From Sclerurus mexicanus (Eukaryota > Chordata > Aves > Passeriformes > Furnariidae), in assembly GCA_013396755.1 (NCBI GenBank), contig VWZF01003203.1, forward strand, positions 714,473 to 778,472: a stretch of 64,000 nt of DNA, given 5' to 3'. Positions 26,956 to 36,095 of this stretch are shown here, piece by piece; positions within the stretch are counted from its first letter, which is position 1; every line of letters begins with the position of its first letter. Below the pieces are notes generated by a model. The model saw only the letters and a list, made by a program, of their open reading frames with translations, had not been told where the DNA came from and made no database searches. The position numbers and the translations under genes were made by a program.

Positions 26956-27105
26956 CTAGCACAGTCCACCAGAATATTCATCCTCTTCCTCATCAGCATG
27001 AGAGCCCACTGCAGCTGGTCCTCTGGCTTTGTCTTGTGCAGCATTTGGCGATTTCTTCTTGATTCCACCTCCTGGGACCACCAAGGTAAGACCAAGCTTG
27101 GCATA
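26956..27105 (-). CDS. NAPG: NAPG terminal coding exon 12 (residues 266-314, stop TAG)
   Basis: 150 nt of coding sequence including the stop, with acceptor TTGTCAG. It begins YAKLGLTLVVPGGGIKKKSP, continues through a less conserved linker (about residues 286-301), and ends with the acidic motif DEEEDEYSGGLC. This tail corresponds to the C-terminal region SNAPs use to engage NSF; that role is family knowledge. Confidence 0.97.
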   Translation of the reverse strand, partial: YAKLGLTLVVPGGGIKKKSPNAAQDKARGPAAVGSHADEEEDEYSGGLC

Positions 27106-30100
27106 CTGACAACAACAAAGCAAATTTCATTTCTGTACCGTCACAGAACTGACTGATGGTCACAAAAAAAGCAGATAACACCCAGTACAGAAAACAGTGA
27201 TGCTGCTCTCAGAGTATATTTTTCCCGCTTAGAATTAGCATAACATTAGTTCGTTTTTCTCCATCTCAAACACGCTGAGAACAGAATATGAGATCTGTAT
27301 TAATACTGCTTATTACAGAATCATGTGGCCACATCCTATAGCAGCAGCTTTGGCAGTTAAAGAATACATGAAATCTGTAACTACAGGGTAGCATGAGAGC
27401 AAGTCACAATAAATATACGGACTGTGCTCTTCTGGTTTTCCTCTACTAGGAAAAAACATATCTCTTAATCTGAACAAGCAAAAGGATTATAAAAATAATA
27501 ATAATAAAAAAAAACATACACAAAAACCAAACAAAAACCCCCAAAAAAACCAAACACACAGGACTTGCCTACTTACATCATTATCCATGTATTTGAAGAG
27601 TGGAGAATTACAGACTTCAGAAACTTGATCCTGATCTTGCTGGTCATATCCTTCTAAAAGTTGCTCTAGTGCTGCACAGTCTTCACTTCCATTGAATCCT
27701 GGTATACTGAAGGAAATTAAGAGTTCAGCATTTCAGCAATCTACTTGACACTCAGCTATTCTATCTTTAAATGCTGCAGATTTAACACCAGAAGTGCAAG
27801 CAGCTTTCAAGAATCTGACAGACTGGTTATTCCATAAAACTGCATATAACCACTTTGATTTATCCAGGTGCATGAATCATATCCACAAAAATTAAACTTT
27901 CAGCAATATTAGTTTGCATGTTGAGAATAAGACCACAATCATAGTCCAGACAAAACAAGAATATTAGAATTTTAAAATTTTTTCCTGGCTAGCCAATAAA
28001 CTCTTTCTCCACTTTACATATAAAATGGGTATTTGAAAAATATGAGCAACATGTTTAATCTTGAAAAACTATTTCTAAAAATAAATACTATTTAACATAC
28101 ATATGTTCAAGTAATTTCACTAAAACCACAGCTTAAGTAAAAACACGTTGTTTCAAGATTTTTGTTACTGAAGTCCTAATGAAGGCTGAAATGACAAGTT
28201 ACCAGGGAAGTCTCTGGAACCAGGGTTAACACTAATCCACATTATGACACCAGAATTTTTTCCTGTGTGTGTAAAAAAATCCCTTCTTCAATTCAGCATA
28301 TTCAACTAGACTGCTTTCTGCTTTCTGCACTATCTTTCAGTTCAACCAACTACTTAAAAGTTACAGAAAGTAGAAATCTTGCTTTTCTTCCTCCAATGTG
28401 AGATAAGGGCAAGATCTCCTAGATTAACATAGCCAGAAATACAGTAACTCACACACTGCAAACTTTAAACTAAAACATTTAGATTAATCTTTCCTTCAAT
28501 CTAATCACCATACTAGATACTTTAATTGATTACACTGGGATGCTGCTATTACACATTTTGATACTACATTCCATATTTCCATACTCAAACTGCAATAAAA
28601 TACAGTAATGACAAGTTAGAATTTAACCTTTCTAGGGCCTCCAGACGTGGCAAAAACATTCTGAAAAAATTAAACTTACCTATAGCTTTCCCTGACACAT
28701 CTTTCTGCAGCAACATAATCATTTCTATGAAGATGAACTAAGACTTGAGCAATAGTTTTCTAAACAAAAAGAAATAAAAAACGTAAACCTAATGATTCTT
28801 TAGAAATTAACAGTAAGATATGAGAAAAATAGCAGACTGCTAATATCTAGCACGAAAAAGGTCATTACAATCCACAATCATTCTAAGATAATGACACAAG
28901 AGAGTGAAAGCAACATAGTGAAAAAGCAGAAAGCAATATCCTCTGCTGGTATGAAACAGATTATCTTCTATAACATTTTAACGAACTGTTGTACCAAGTA
29001 ACACTTTTTGTAGTTTGTTATTTTTGATAACAGCTTTATTTTTTAATGTGATTTTTGGTTTTGACAACTCCTGTAGGTAACAACATCTTCAAAATTATAG
29101 CAGTGAAAAGGCACAGTTAGAGATTTGGTGAAACAAGTGCTATCACAAATTCTCATTGTTAGCAAGAAATGTATCCCTGAATCAAGAGGTACACATCGTC
29201 AGTCAGATGGCAGCTGTCATTAACTAACCAGCAAAAAAACTGAAATGCATTATCAGAAGCTGTCTCTTAGAATTTACCTTATAGCATGTGGGGTAATTTT
29301 CAATTTCCTTATAAATACTTTTCTCCTTTTGAAGAGACAACGCAGCCTCATCTAATCTAAAAACCAAAAAAAAACCCACAAAACCAGTTAGGAGTATTAG
29401 TGTCACAGATACACCACAATGAACTCAGGGCTAATTACAAAGTGTTTAACGAACACATGTGGCAAGTCTACTGCAATAAAAAGCAACACAACTAAAAATC
29501 AGCAGTAGATCTTACTAACAAGAGTAGATAAATATACAGTCACTAATTCCTCTTGTACACATGCTAAGAACATCTCTGGTATTCATTCACAGAAACTTTG
29601 TTTTTTATAACATTGTACAAATGAATGCTCTGTTCCATAACCTAACAGATTTCTGTATGCATGAGGTTACTGTAAGTTATCAGTAAGTCTGACACCCATG
29701 AACTATCAATATGTAGTCATAGTAACTACTTCAGAGTTTGAATACTCTCTTAATCATCATATTCAACTTCTAGAAATTAGAAATAGCACATGAGCTACAA
29801 AGCAACGAGACACCGATTCTTTCACATGTTCTGGAGCTACACTGACTGGCTTTCACAGAAAGACTTTCAAATTCCTTGATCAATTTTCTTTTCTGACTAC
29901 TTTTCTGCAGTGAAATAGTGTCCTAAAAGTAGAGTTAGAACCCTAGACAATTTCTTAAAGGACCTAAATTTTCCAGTGAAGCAAGTCTCAGCTGAACTGA
30001 AGATCAAGTTTCGTGCAAGCACTTGGACAATTAATTTTGTCCCACTGAGACTCCAAGATAAGCACTTCTTTAAGAAGTCTAGAATCAGACTGTTGCAAAC

Positions 30101-33100
30101 AGATTTGTTTCCTCAGGTTAGCCACCTAATACCTGTTTTATATCCCACAGCTACACAAGACTTTCAAGTATGTTCTACATATTAGTGGCGGAAGAAAAAA
30201 AAAATTCCTGAAGTAGTTTAGTAATTAATGAAAACTGTTGTATGTCCTTTCTAGCAGTTCGACAAACACAAAGCAAACAAAGCCTTTCAGCCCACATCAT
30301 CCCAGAAGACAGAACACATGGTTCCTGGATGAACATGACATACCCCACAGAAACTGAATTTTAGTTTGAAGTGTGTCCCAAATAAGAATTAAAGAACAGT
30401 ACACAAACAGAAAAACAGTAAGAAAAAAGCTACAATTAAATCACTATTTAAGATTCAATTACATTAAAAGAACAAAAAGGGATAAAGCTATACCTGCGGC
30501 CTCTGACTAGAAGTCTTGATGCCTTCCCCAGCATTTCTAATGCCTGTCGTAAACGTTCCTCATTCTAAAGAACAAAAAAAATTCATACATTCTTATTTTA
30601 TCTGCATAGCATTTAAAACCAGTAGATCCTAATCTAAGTGTTTCACCTCTAACTCAGAAAAACTGTTAGTTATTGTGTCAGTAGTTCATACACTCAAGAG
30701 AAACACAAAGAGTTCCCAAGTTCCACAGCCATTCCCTGTATGGATCTGCTCAGCAAAATAACACTGATGCAAAATTGCTAATCTGGAAAGAGGTGACAAC
30801 TTATGATAGAGAAGTACATCAAAGATGTTAGAAAAAAAGGCAAATCATCGGTTCACAGGATGGCTAGAGCACCAAGCAAGCTCTTCTGTACCTTCAAGGA
30901 TTTCAAACTATTTTGGGCTCCAGAACTCAAGAGCAGACATGTTCCCTACCCTCTGGGCTGCCCAACAATTAGCAGAAAACTTGACAACATACAAAATTCA
31001 GATTCAGTCAAGTCCTAAACTCAGAAAAAGGCGAAGCAAACTGACTCCTAACTTTTATAATCTCCTTCTCTACTGCATGAGAAGTCTTCAGCTTCATTAC
31101 TCAGCCAATGAAGTAAAAGGAAAGAAACAATTTAGAACTTAATCTTAGGCTTTTTCTTGATTTTATAGCTGAAAGAAAACAAAAAAATCCCCCACTTACT
31201 TCAAACACTGATGCTGCTTGCTGATAGAGCTGCACAGCTTTCTCTGGGCTCACGTTTTCTATTAACCTGTAATAAACATCAATAATTTCTCTTTAGCATC
31301 AAAATGACCTAAAAGAAAACCAAAGCCATACCCACACCCTGAATGCATTCTAGCCATCAAGAGCACACACTTTCCAGCCCGTTCCAGTGCAATAGCTGCT
31401 GTATCTGGTGTCCCGTTCTCCAGGTACATCATACTGGCTTTCTCAATCAGCTGAACTGCTTCAGGGAGTCTCTGCATCTCCTACAAACCAACAGCCAAAG
31501 GCACACTGCTGTCAGGAATTGAGCTTATGAACAATGATACAAATCGAAGCAAATTGCAATGCCTTATTTATTAATATTCTAATTTTTATTTACAAACTTG
31601 TACAGCTAGTGAAAATTGACCAACAACTCCATAAAATTCACTTCTAAGTACTAAACTTTCATGTAAGTCACAAATTTGTGGTAGTTTAGAGCAAAAGCAG
31701 CACAGTTCTTCTGTTACCCTCTGACATGAGTCACTCTTCCTATAAAAGCAAAACTATTGTTTCCCTCCAAATACAAATGTTGCTTTCCTAATCTACTGAA
31801 GGTGTTGGTGGGAACTATGAGATAACAGAAAAAAATTCCTTTAATATGCCATTTGCTTACATATGTTTGTTAAATACATTATATTTGTTAAATGGTCCAG
31901 TGCACAATATTCTTATTTTTTAATAAAAAATAATAAATGAAAATACCTTTAGCATCATGCCAGCTTGCTCGTAAGCTCTGCAAAGAAAAAAAAAAATGTA
32001 CCATTTGGTTAAGAGATGGTGTATTTCAGCAAGCTGTTCAGCAAATTTATCATGCATTGGCTATCACTTCACTCAATATTTAATACTTTGAAGATGTTTC
32101 AAGTGATTTATTTAATGTGCAACATTATCTTCCACAAATTAAGTACTTCAACCACAATACCCACTGAAAATCTACTCTAATCTGATCCAGAAGCAATATT
32201 TGGATTATTGTCATTATCTGCTTGCTCTGAAGTACTCTTTAATTTAAAATCCATTTATAAGATCAACAGTGTAGAATTTCAAAATTGTGAGAAGATCATG
32301 TAAGAAAAAATATTTGATATCAAAGGGTGCTGAAGAATGCCAAAACCATTAAGTGGCCATTGCAGGTTTTCAGACTTTCCCAGCTCACACTTATATTGAA
32401 ATGATTCTGAAAAGCAGAATTACTTGAACTATAACATTTCCTACAGTGAGATAAAAATGACAGTTCATGCTTATACTGTATTAAAAAATTTGTTTCTGAT
32501 TACTTAGCACTTCTGTACTTACTTGGCAGCATGGAAGAGACTGGAAATAAGATTGTCAGAGTCAAGGACAAAAGTCACAAAAATATAATGCAGAAAAAGT
32601 ATTAATGTGCAAATGTTATACAACTACTAGTTTCAAAGCAAGGAATCCCCTAAATCCCATTGAACCTACTACATCTCAGAGCACACAGGAACAGTCCTTT
32701 TAAAAAGCAATTCTGTTAGATTGACAAAATGTGCAAATGTATTAAATAACCTGCTATCAACCCCCACTACCCCAACCTAAGTAGCAACTAGTCAGCTTCA
32801 ATGAAAAGATACGCTTTATTGTTTTCATGTGCCTCAGCTTCCCGTAAACAGGCTTCCCTTGCCTGGTCAAACTGCTTGGCATTCTTAAAAGCAACAGCTG
32901 CAAGAAAGCAAATAAGAGTTTTTAATTTAAAGCTTGCCATTTTCCCCTTTTCACTACTTCTGCTCAAGAGTTTAGCTACCTTAAGATGCAAACGGACTCT
33001 TCAAATGAATGGTTACGGTTTACCAAGGTCTCCCCAAAAATCCCATGACAGTTCTCCTTGCTTCATCAGTCACCTCATTACCATTAAAAACATTTATTGT

Positions 33101-35714
33101 CAACACCACTTCCATACCACCACAGTATCATACACACTGCACAATGTGATTAGCTGGATTTTGAAACTCACTCACTCTGTAATTATAGAACAGCAGGAAT
33201 GCCTCTGTATATGCTTTTAATCATTAGAGGTTATACAAAATCAGTATGGTAAGAACAGAAGTGTGCCACCAACAAGAGCTACCTGTAACAACTTCCTCAG
33301 CACAACCACTTCAGGGCACAAATATGTATTTCTATCTCCATTTAACTGATAAAATATTAAAGTAGGATTGAAAATAAATTTCAGTTTATAAATGCTCCAT
33401 TTGTTCTTCCAAGTTTGTATTCTTTTATTCAGGCTTAAGTGAATAGGTAGGAATGCCTAAAGTAAGGAGACAGAAGACTATAATAAATTACTACTATCAA
33501 AAAGAAAGAAATGTTTAAGAACAAAAAGAAATCAACTACTAGAACGTTATATTCATTGTGTCTCTTGCAATGGAACGAGGGAGGAAAGAGACCTTATTGT
33601 GCCTGAAAGAAACCCCCAACCTGGCAGCATCTCTCTACCTTACTGAGACAGTCTTTATCAGGACATATTTCATACAATGATGATAAAGCAAAATTTTAAA
33701 ACCAGCTTGAACAGTTCTTGTTTGGTAGATAAAGTCATAAGATTTGGGGGTGGACAAGGGAAAGAAGGAAAGCTTTATTTTTATCACATGTAGCCACATA
33801 GTACCAGTTGAAAAAGCTTGAAAAAAAAAGATTCATTTTGACAACTGTTCTAGATCTTCAAGTACAACCTGAAATTTATTTTATAGTGCTACTTTGTTGT
33901 TTCATCTTATTTTTAGTCTTCACAACAGTTTTACTTACAGAGCAGTGTACTAAAAATATGTAAAACCTTATCAGGGATTAGGCTTAATGAATACTTTGAA
34001 ACCATAAAACACAGGGCCGTATTTACAGCCATACATACCTGCCTTCCCATATTCGGTAGCTGCACTATCATAATCTGGCTTCCACTTTAAGAATCCAGTT
34101 TTCAGGCTAAAACACAAGAAGAAAGGTCTATGAACAACCAGTAAATATTTTACGTTTTACCTTCAAGGCACTTCGGGTATATTTAAAACTTTAGACTACC
34201 TCTGGAAAGGAGCAATTACCTATATGTCAATACTACGGTGGCATCACTACTGTAAAACCAAATGCCGGCACTGGTCAGAATTGCATAAAACACTGCAGTG
34301 ATCTCCCACAGTTACAAGTCTCTCACTACCATGCTTCTACTGTCCCCAGAGTCTCCCCAAGTCCAGCTCCTCAGCAGTAAGAAGTCAGCCTATGCCAACA
34401 TGATATCTCAAGATTTCTAAAACCACAACACCTGACAATATCTTCAATATTTTTTTTCCCCATACATCAGGAAGTCTCCAGCATTCTTCTACAGGAATAT
34501 TTTTTTTCCTGCTGAGAAGTATCAAAGACTCTCCATTGCATAGACAAACAAAAGAATTTACTTACCAACACAGAGCTTCATATGTGATTTATATATCTAC
34601 AGTAGGTCATGACACATGACACAGTGCCACATGCAGACATATACATTAGGAAAAAATTTACATTGTAAAATGAGGTGAGTCATCAAGCAACTTTGAATTT
34701 CAATATTCTGACTTCCTCACTTCTAAAACAAATATAAAAATCACCATAACTTTTGATCCACGATTCCAGAGCACCTGTCACTTATCTTACTAAAATTACA
34801 GCATCTTCAGATTAGTCAGCTCTATTACATCTATACTGCAGTCTGTGAAATTGAGGCTTAGAAGCAACATGGCTATAGTCAGTGTTAAAATACACAACAA
34901 ATGATTGTCATATGTAGCTCTTCAAGATAAACGTCAGCACGAGTTTTCGAAAACATTCAAGAAATAACAATCACACATTTCACATGAGCAGGAACCAAAC
35001 ACACACACCATCTCTGCAAAGTCAAGCCCCTTTATCCACTAAAATCTCCGTAACTATTTACTCCCACTTGTTTAAAGACGTAAGGTGTACCAGGGGAGGT
35101 TCAGGCTGGACATCAGGAAGAAATTCTTCACAGAAAGAGTGACTAGATATTGGGATGGGCTGCCCAGGGAGGCGGTGGTGGAGTCACCGTCCCTGGAAGT
35201 GTTTAAGGAAAGGCTGCACATGGCACTTAATGCCATGGTGGTGTTTGGTCACAGGTTGGGCTGGATGATCTCAGAGGCCTTTTCCAACCCACCTGCGTCT
35301 GTGATCCTGTCTCCCTCCCACTGACTTCAGGAGAAGGGCAGAAGTGACTCCCCAAGCTCCTCAGTTTGGGCCGGAGCAATGCAGGCCACAAGGCCCTTAA
35401 GGACACTGCTCCGGCTCCAGGCCGTGCCCTCCTACTCCCTCCGGAGACTGCCCCAGCCCCGCCACCCCTTCCTTACGCCCCAGGTCCCGCCGCCCGGCCC
35501 ATGGGGTGTCCCCTCAGCTGCCCTGCCAGGCCAGGAGGCGACACGGCGCCTCCCTGGGGCAGCAGAGCCGTGCGGGCCGGAAAGCACGGGCGCGGCTTGG
35601 GCAGCCGCCCGCCAGCCCCCGCACCCCCGCACGGCCCGCTCCGCTCCGCTCCGCTCACTATTTCTCCGCCTTCGCGATGTGCTCCAGCGCCTCGTTAATC
35701 TTCTGCGCCGCCAT
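26956..35714 (-). CDS. NAPG: NAPG, gamma-SNAP (NSF attachment protein gamma), 12 coding exons
   Basis: Gamma-SNAP is a soluble adaptor that recruits the ATPase NSF to SNARE complexes for disassembly in membrane traffic. Coding exons read from the minus strand: 35714-35659, 34106-34039, 32897-32813, 32540-32523, 31977-31947, 31480-31371, 31266-31200, 30564-30494, 29356-29278, 28759-28680, 27706-27577 and 27105-26956. They total 945 nt, giving 314 aa plus TAG; human gamma-SNAP is 312 aa. All introns are GT-AG and all junctions stay in frame. The product aligns almost residue for residue with vertebrate gamma-SNAP as I recall it: N-terminal MAAQKINEALEHIAKAEK, the SNAP/TPR-like helical repeats (about residues 20-250), the block IENYPTCYKKTIAQ, and the acidic tail ending DEEEDEYSGGLC. 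The start has G at -3 and G at +4, and lies in a CpG island. Differences from human are conservative, apart from a variable C-terminal linker (about residues 286-301). There is no frameshift or premature stop. Identity is near certain; exon edges rest on splice consensus plus protein fit. Confidence 0.97.
27491..27559. repeat. A/C-rich low-complexity tract in NAPG intron 11
   Basis: AAT repeats followed by AAAC, CAAAAACC and CCAAAC motifs. On the gene's strand this is a GT-rich tract starting about 18 nt past the exon 11 donor. Confidence 0.8.
27577..27706 (-). CDS. NAPG: NAPG coding exon 11 (residues 222-265)
   Basis: 130 nt with acceptor TTTCAG|T and donor GTAAGT. It encodes IPGFNGSEDCAALEQLLEGY, then a Gln/Asp-rich DQQDQDQ stretch and CNSPLFKYMDND. 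This is the C-terminal helical bundle of gamma-SNAP. Confidence 0.97.
28680..28759 (-). CDS. NAPG: NAPG coding exon 10 (residues 196-221)
   Basis: 80 nt with acceptor GTTTAG and donor GTAAGT. It encodes KTIAQVLVHLHRNDYVAAER followed by CVRESY and leaves AG of a split Ser codon. Confidence 0.97.
29278..29356 (-). CDS. NAPG: NAPG coding exon 9 (residues 169-195)
   Basis: 79 nt with acceptor TTTTAG and donor GTAAAT. It encodes LDEAALSLQKEKSIYKEIEN followed by YPTCYK, a signature stretch of gamma-SNAP, and ends on a codon boundary. Confidence 0.97.
30494..30564 (-). CDS. NAPG: NAPG coding exon 8 (residues 146-168)
   Basis: 71 nt with acceptor CTTTAG and donor GTATAG. It encodes NEERLRQALEMLGKASRLLV followed by RGR, the basic helical segment conserved in gamma-SNAP, and leaves AG of Arg-169. 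Confidence 0.96.
31200..31266 (-). CDS. NAPG: NAPG coding exon 7 (residues 123-145)
   Basis: 67 nt with acceptor TTACAG and donor GTAAGT. It encodes LIENVSPEKAVQLYQQAASV followed by FE after completing Lys-123. It ends on a codon boundary. Confidence 0.96.
31371..31480 (-). CDS. NAPG: NAPG coding exon 6 (residues 87-122)
   Basis: 110 nt with acceptor TTTGTAG. It encodes EMQRLPEAVQLIEKASMMYL followed by ENGTPDTAAIALERAG, a highly conserved central helical repeat of gamma-SNAP. The donor is GTGTGT, weaker than consensus, and intron 6 is only 104 nt. Confidence 0.96.
31947..31977 (-). CDS. NAPG: NAPG coding exon 5 (residues 76-86)
   Basis: 31 nt with a strong T-rich tract and CAG acceptor, and donor GTATTT. 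It encodes AYEQAGMMLK after completing Lys-76 and ends on a codon boundary. This is another very short exon, so residues 70-86 are carried by two tiny exons. Confidence 0.95.
31978..32812 (-). other. NAPG introns 3 and 4 around the microexon
   Basis: Intron 3 is 32541-32812 (272 nt) and intron 4 is 31978-32522 (545 nt). Both are AT-rich and free of recognisable repeats. They flank the 18-nt exon 4, so splicing enhancers for it would be expected here (inference). Confidence 0.9.
32523..32540 (-). CDS. NAPG: NAPG coding exon 4, 18-nt microexon (residues 70-76)
   Basis: Only 18 nt: acceptor ...TTCCAG, donor GTAAGT. It completes Ala-70, encodes LFHAA, and gives two bases of Lys-76. Without it the SNAP helix at this point would lose six residues (LFHAAK). 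Skipping it keeps the frame, because exon 5 also supplies an A for the split Ala codon. It is too short to appear as an open frame and was found by demanding frame and family continuity between exons 3 and 5. Confidence 0.93.
32813..32897 (-). CDS. NAPG: NAPG coding exon 3 (residues 42-69)
   Basis: 85 nt with acceptor ...TTGCAG. It encodes the helical repeat containing VAFKNAKQFDQAREACLREA. The donor reads GC|GTATCT, clearly weaker than the GTAAGT consensus, and precedes the 18-nt exon 4. The exon leaves GC of a split Ala codon. Confidence 0.95.
32898..34038 (-). other. NAPG intron 2
   Basis: 1141 nt, AT-rich. No repeat or additional exon recognised. Confidence 0.9.
34039..34106 (-). CDS. 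NAPG: NAPG coding exon 2 (residues 19-41)
   Basis: 68 nt with acceptor ...TTTTAG and donor GTATGT. It encodes LKTGFLKWKPDYDSAATEYG followed by KA, the first SNAP helical hairpin. The exon joins in frame to both neighbours, completing the Tyr-19 codon and leaving a single G. Confidence 0.96.
35078..35313 (+). mobile_element. CR1 LINE 3' fragment in NAPG intron 1 (antisense to the gene)
   Basis: The sequence reads as the CR1 3' tail. The frame at 35085-35324 contains FRLDIRKKFFTERVTRYW and VVESPSLEVFKERLH, the recognisable C-terminal block of CR1 ORF2, still open for 79 codons. It ends in the usual tail after CCTTTTCCAACCC. It is 5'-truncated, as is typical for CR1, and lies about 350 nt from NAPG exon 1. 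Confidence 0.9.
35637..35656 (-). repeat. (GAGCG)n pentanucleotide run at the intron 1 5' splice site
   Basis: About four copies of GAGCG/GCGGA on the minus strand, starting within the GTGAGC donor of NAPG exon 1 and running into intron 1. Confidence 0.75.
35659..35714 (-). CDS. NAPG: NAPG coding exon 1 (residues 1-18 plus two bases of codon 19)
   Basis: The exon runs from the ATG at 35714 to the TA of a split Tyr codon. The donor is GTGAGC. The start context is strong, with G at -3 and +4. Just inside intron 1, directly after the donor, is a short GAGCG pentanucleotide run. The 18 encoded residues match the gamma-SNAP N-terminus. Confidence 0.95.
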
Positions 35715-35756
35715 GTCGCCAGCGCGGCGGGCCGGGCTCGCCGCTGCCCCGCGCCG

Positions 35757-35781
35757 CCCCCCTCCCTCCCTCCCTCCCTCC
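35757..35781 (-). repeat. (GGGA)n tract, G-quadruplex-like, 43-67 nt upstream of the NAPG ATG
   Basis: The plus strand shows six C, then four TCCC units and TCC. On the NAPG sense strand this gives five runs of at least three G separated by single A bases, which satisfies the usual G-quadruplex rule. It falls in the 5' UTR or core promoter, depending on the transcription start. Confidence 0.8.
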
Positions 35782-36000
35782 ATGACCTGGGGCTCTGCAG
35801 CCAGCATTCTGCCGTCTGCATCACGCTGTTCAGCAGACGGGCTGGGGAGAGCATCGCTAGTGAACTGGAAAGATCTGAAAGGCGGCGGGGGAAAATGCTG
35901 ATTTAAGATAAAAGGCTGTGCTCATGCTACAGACAGCTCCCAGTTCAAGGTATCTCTGGCACTTGCAATNCGGCGCCGGCAGAGCGGCTGTGTGGGGAGT

Positions 36001-36090
36001 GTGTGCCCGGTGCTGGGGGACGTGTACCCGGTGCCCGGGAATGTGTGCCCAGTGCCCGGGAATGTGTGCCCCAGTGCCGGGGAATGTGTG
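36001..36090. repeat. short GC-rich minisatellite (about 21-bp unit, about 4 copies)
   Basis: Units begin GTGTGCCC or GTGTACCC and end GGGAAT or GGGGAC, at roughly 36001, 36022, 36043 and 36064, with small internal differences. The array ends at an N (36091), and another lone N lies 31 bp before it (35970). Confidence 0.8.
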
Positions 36091-36095
36091 NGAAG

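Larger units (their letters stand above)
27106..30493 (-). other. NAPG introns 8 to 11
   Basis: Intron 8 is 29357-30493 (1137 nt), intron 9 is 28760-29277 (518 nt), intron 10 is 27707-28679 (973 nt) and intron 11 is 27106-27576 (471 nt), separated by exons 9-11. Apart from the A/C-rich tract in intron 11 I see no repeats or further exons. Confidence 0.9.
30565..31946 (-). other. NAPG introns 5 to 7
   Basis: Intron 5 is 31481-31946 (466 nt), intron 6 is 31267-31370 (104 nt) and intron 7 is 30565-31199 (635 nt), separated by exons 6 and 7. Nothing else is recognised in them. Confidence 0.9.
34107..35658 (-). other. NAPG intron 1
   Basis: 1552 nt. It contains the antisense CR1 fragment at 35078-35313; otherwise AT-rich sequence with no feature I recognise. 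Confidence 0.9.
35345..36095. promoter_or_regulatory. CpG island and NAPG promoter region
   Basis: A sharp rise in G+C and CpG density against an otherwise AT-rich window. It covers NAPG exon 1, the start of intron 1 and upstream sequence. GC-box-like GGGGGCGGC lies on the minus strand near 35752-35760. No TATA box is evident, which fits a housekeeping promoter with dispersed start sites. Open frames of up to 175 codons here on both strands are composition artefacts. Confidence 0.75.

Noticed and set aside
35379..35906. 175-codon plus-strand open frame and several others (e.g. 35366-35698, 35432-35854) over the CpG island
   Set aside because: They overlap NAPG exon 1 and arise because GC-rich sequence has few stop codons. 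The products are Pro/Arg/Ala-rich with no domain.
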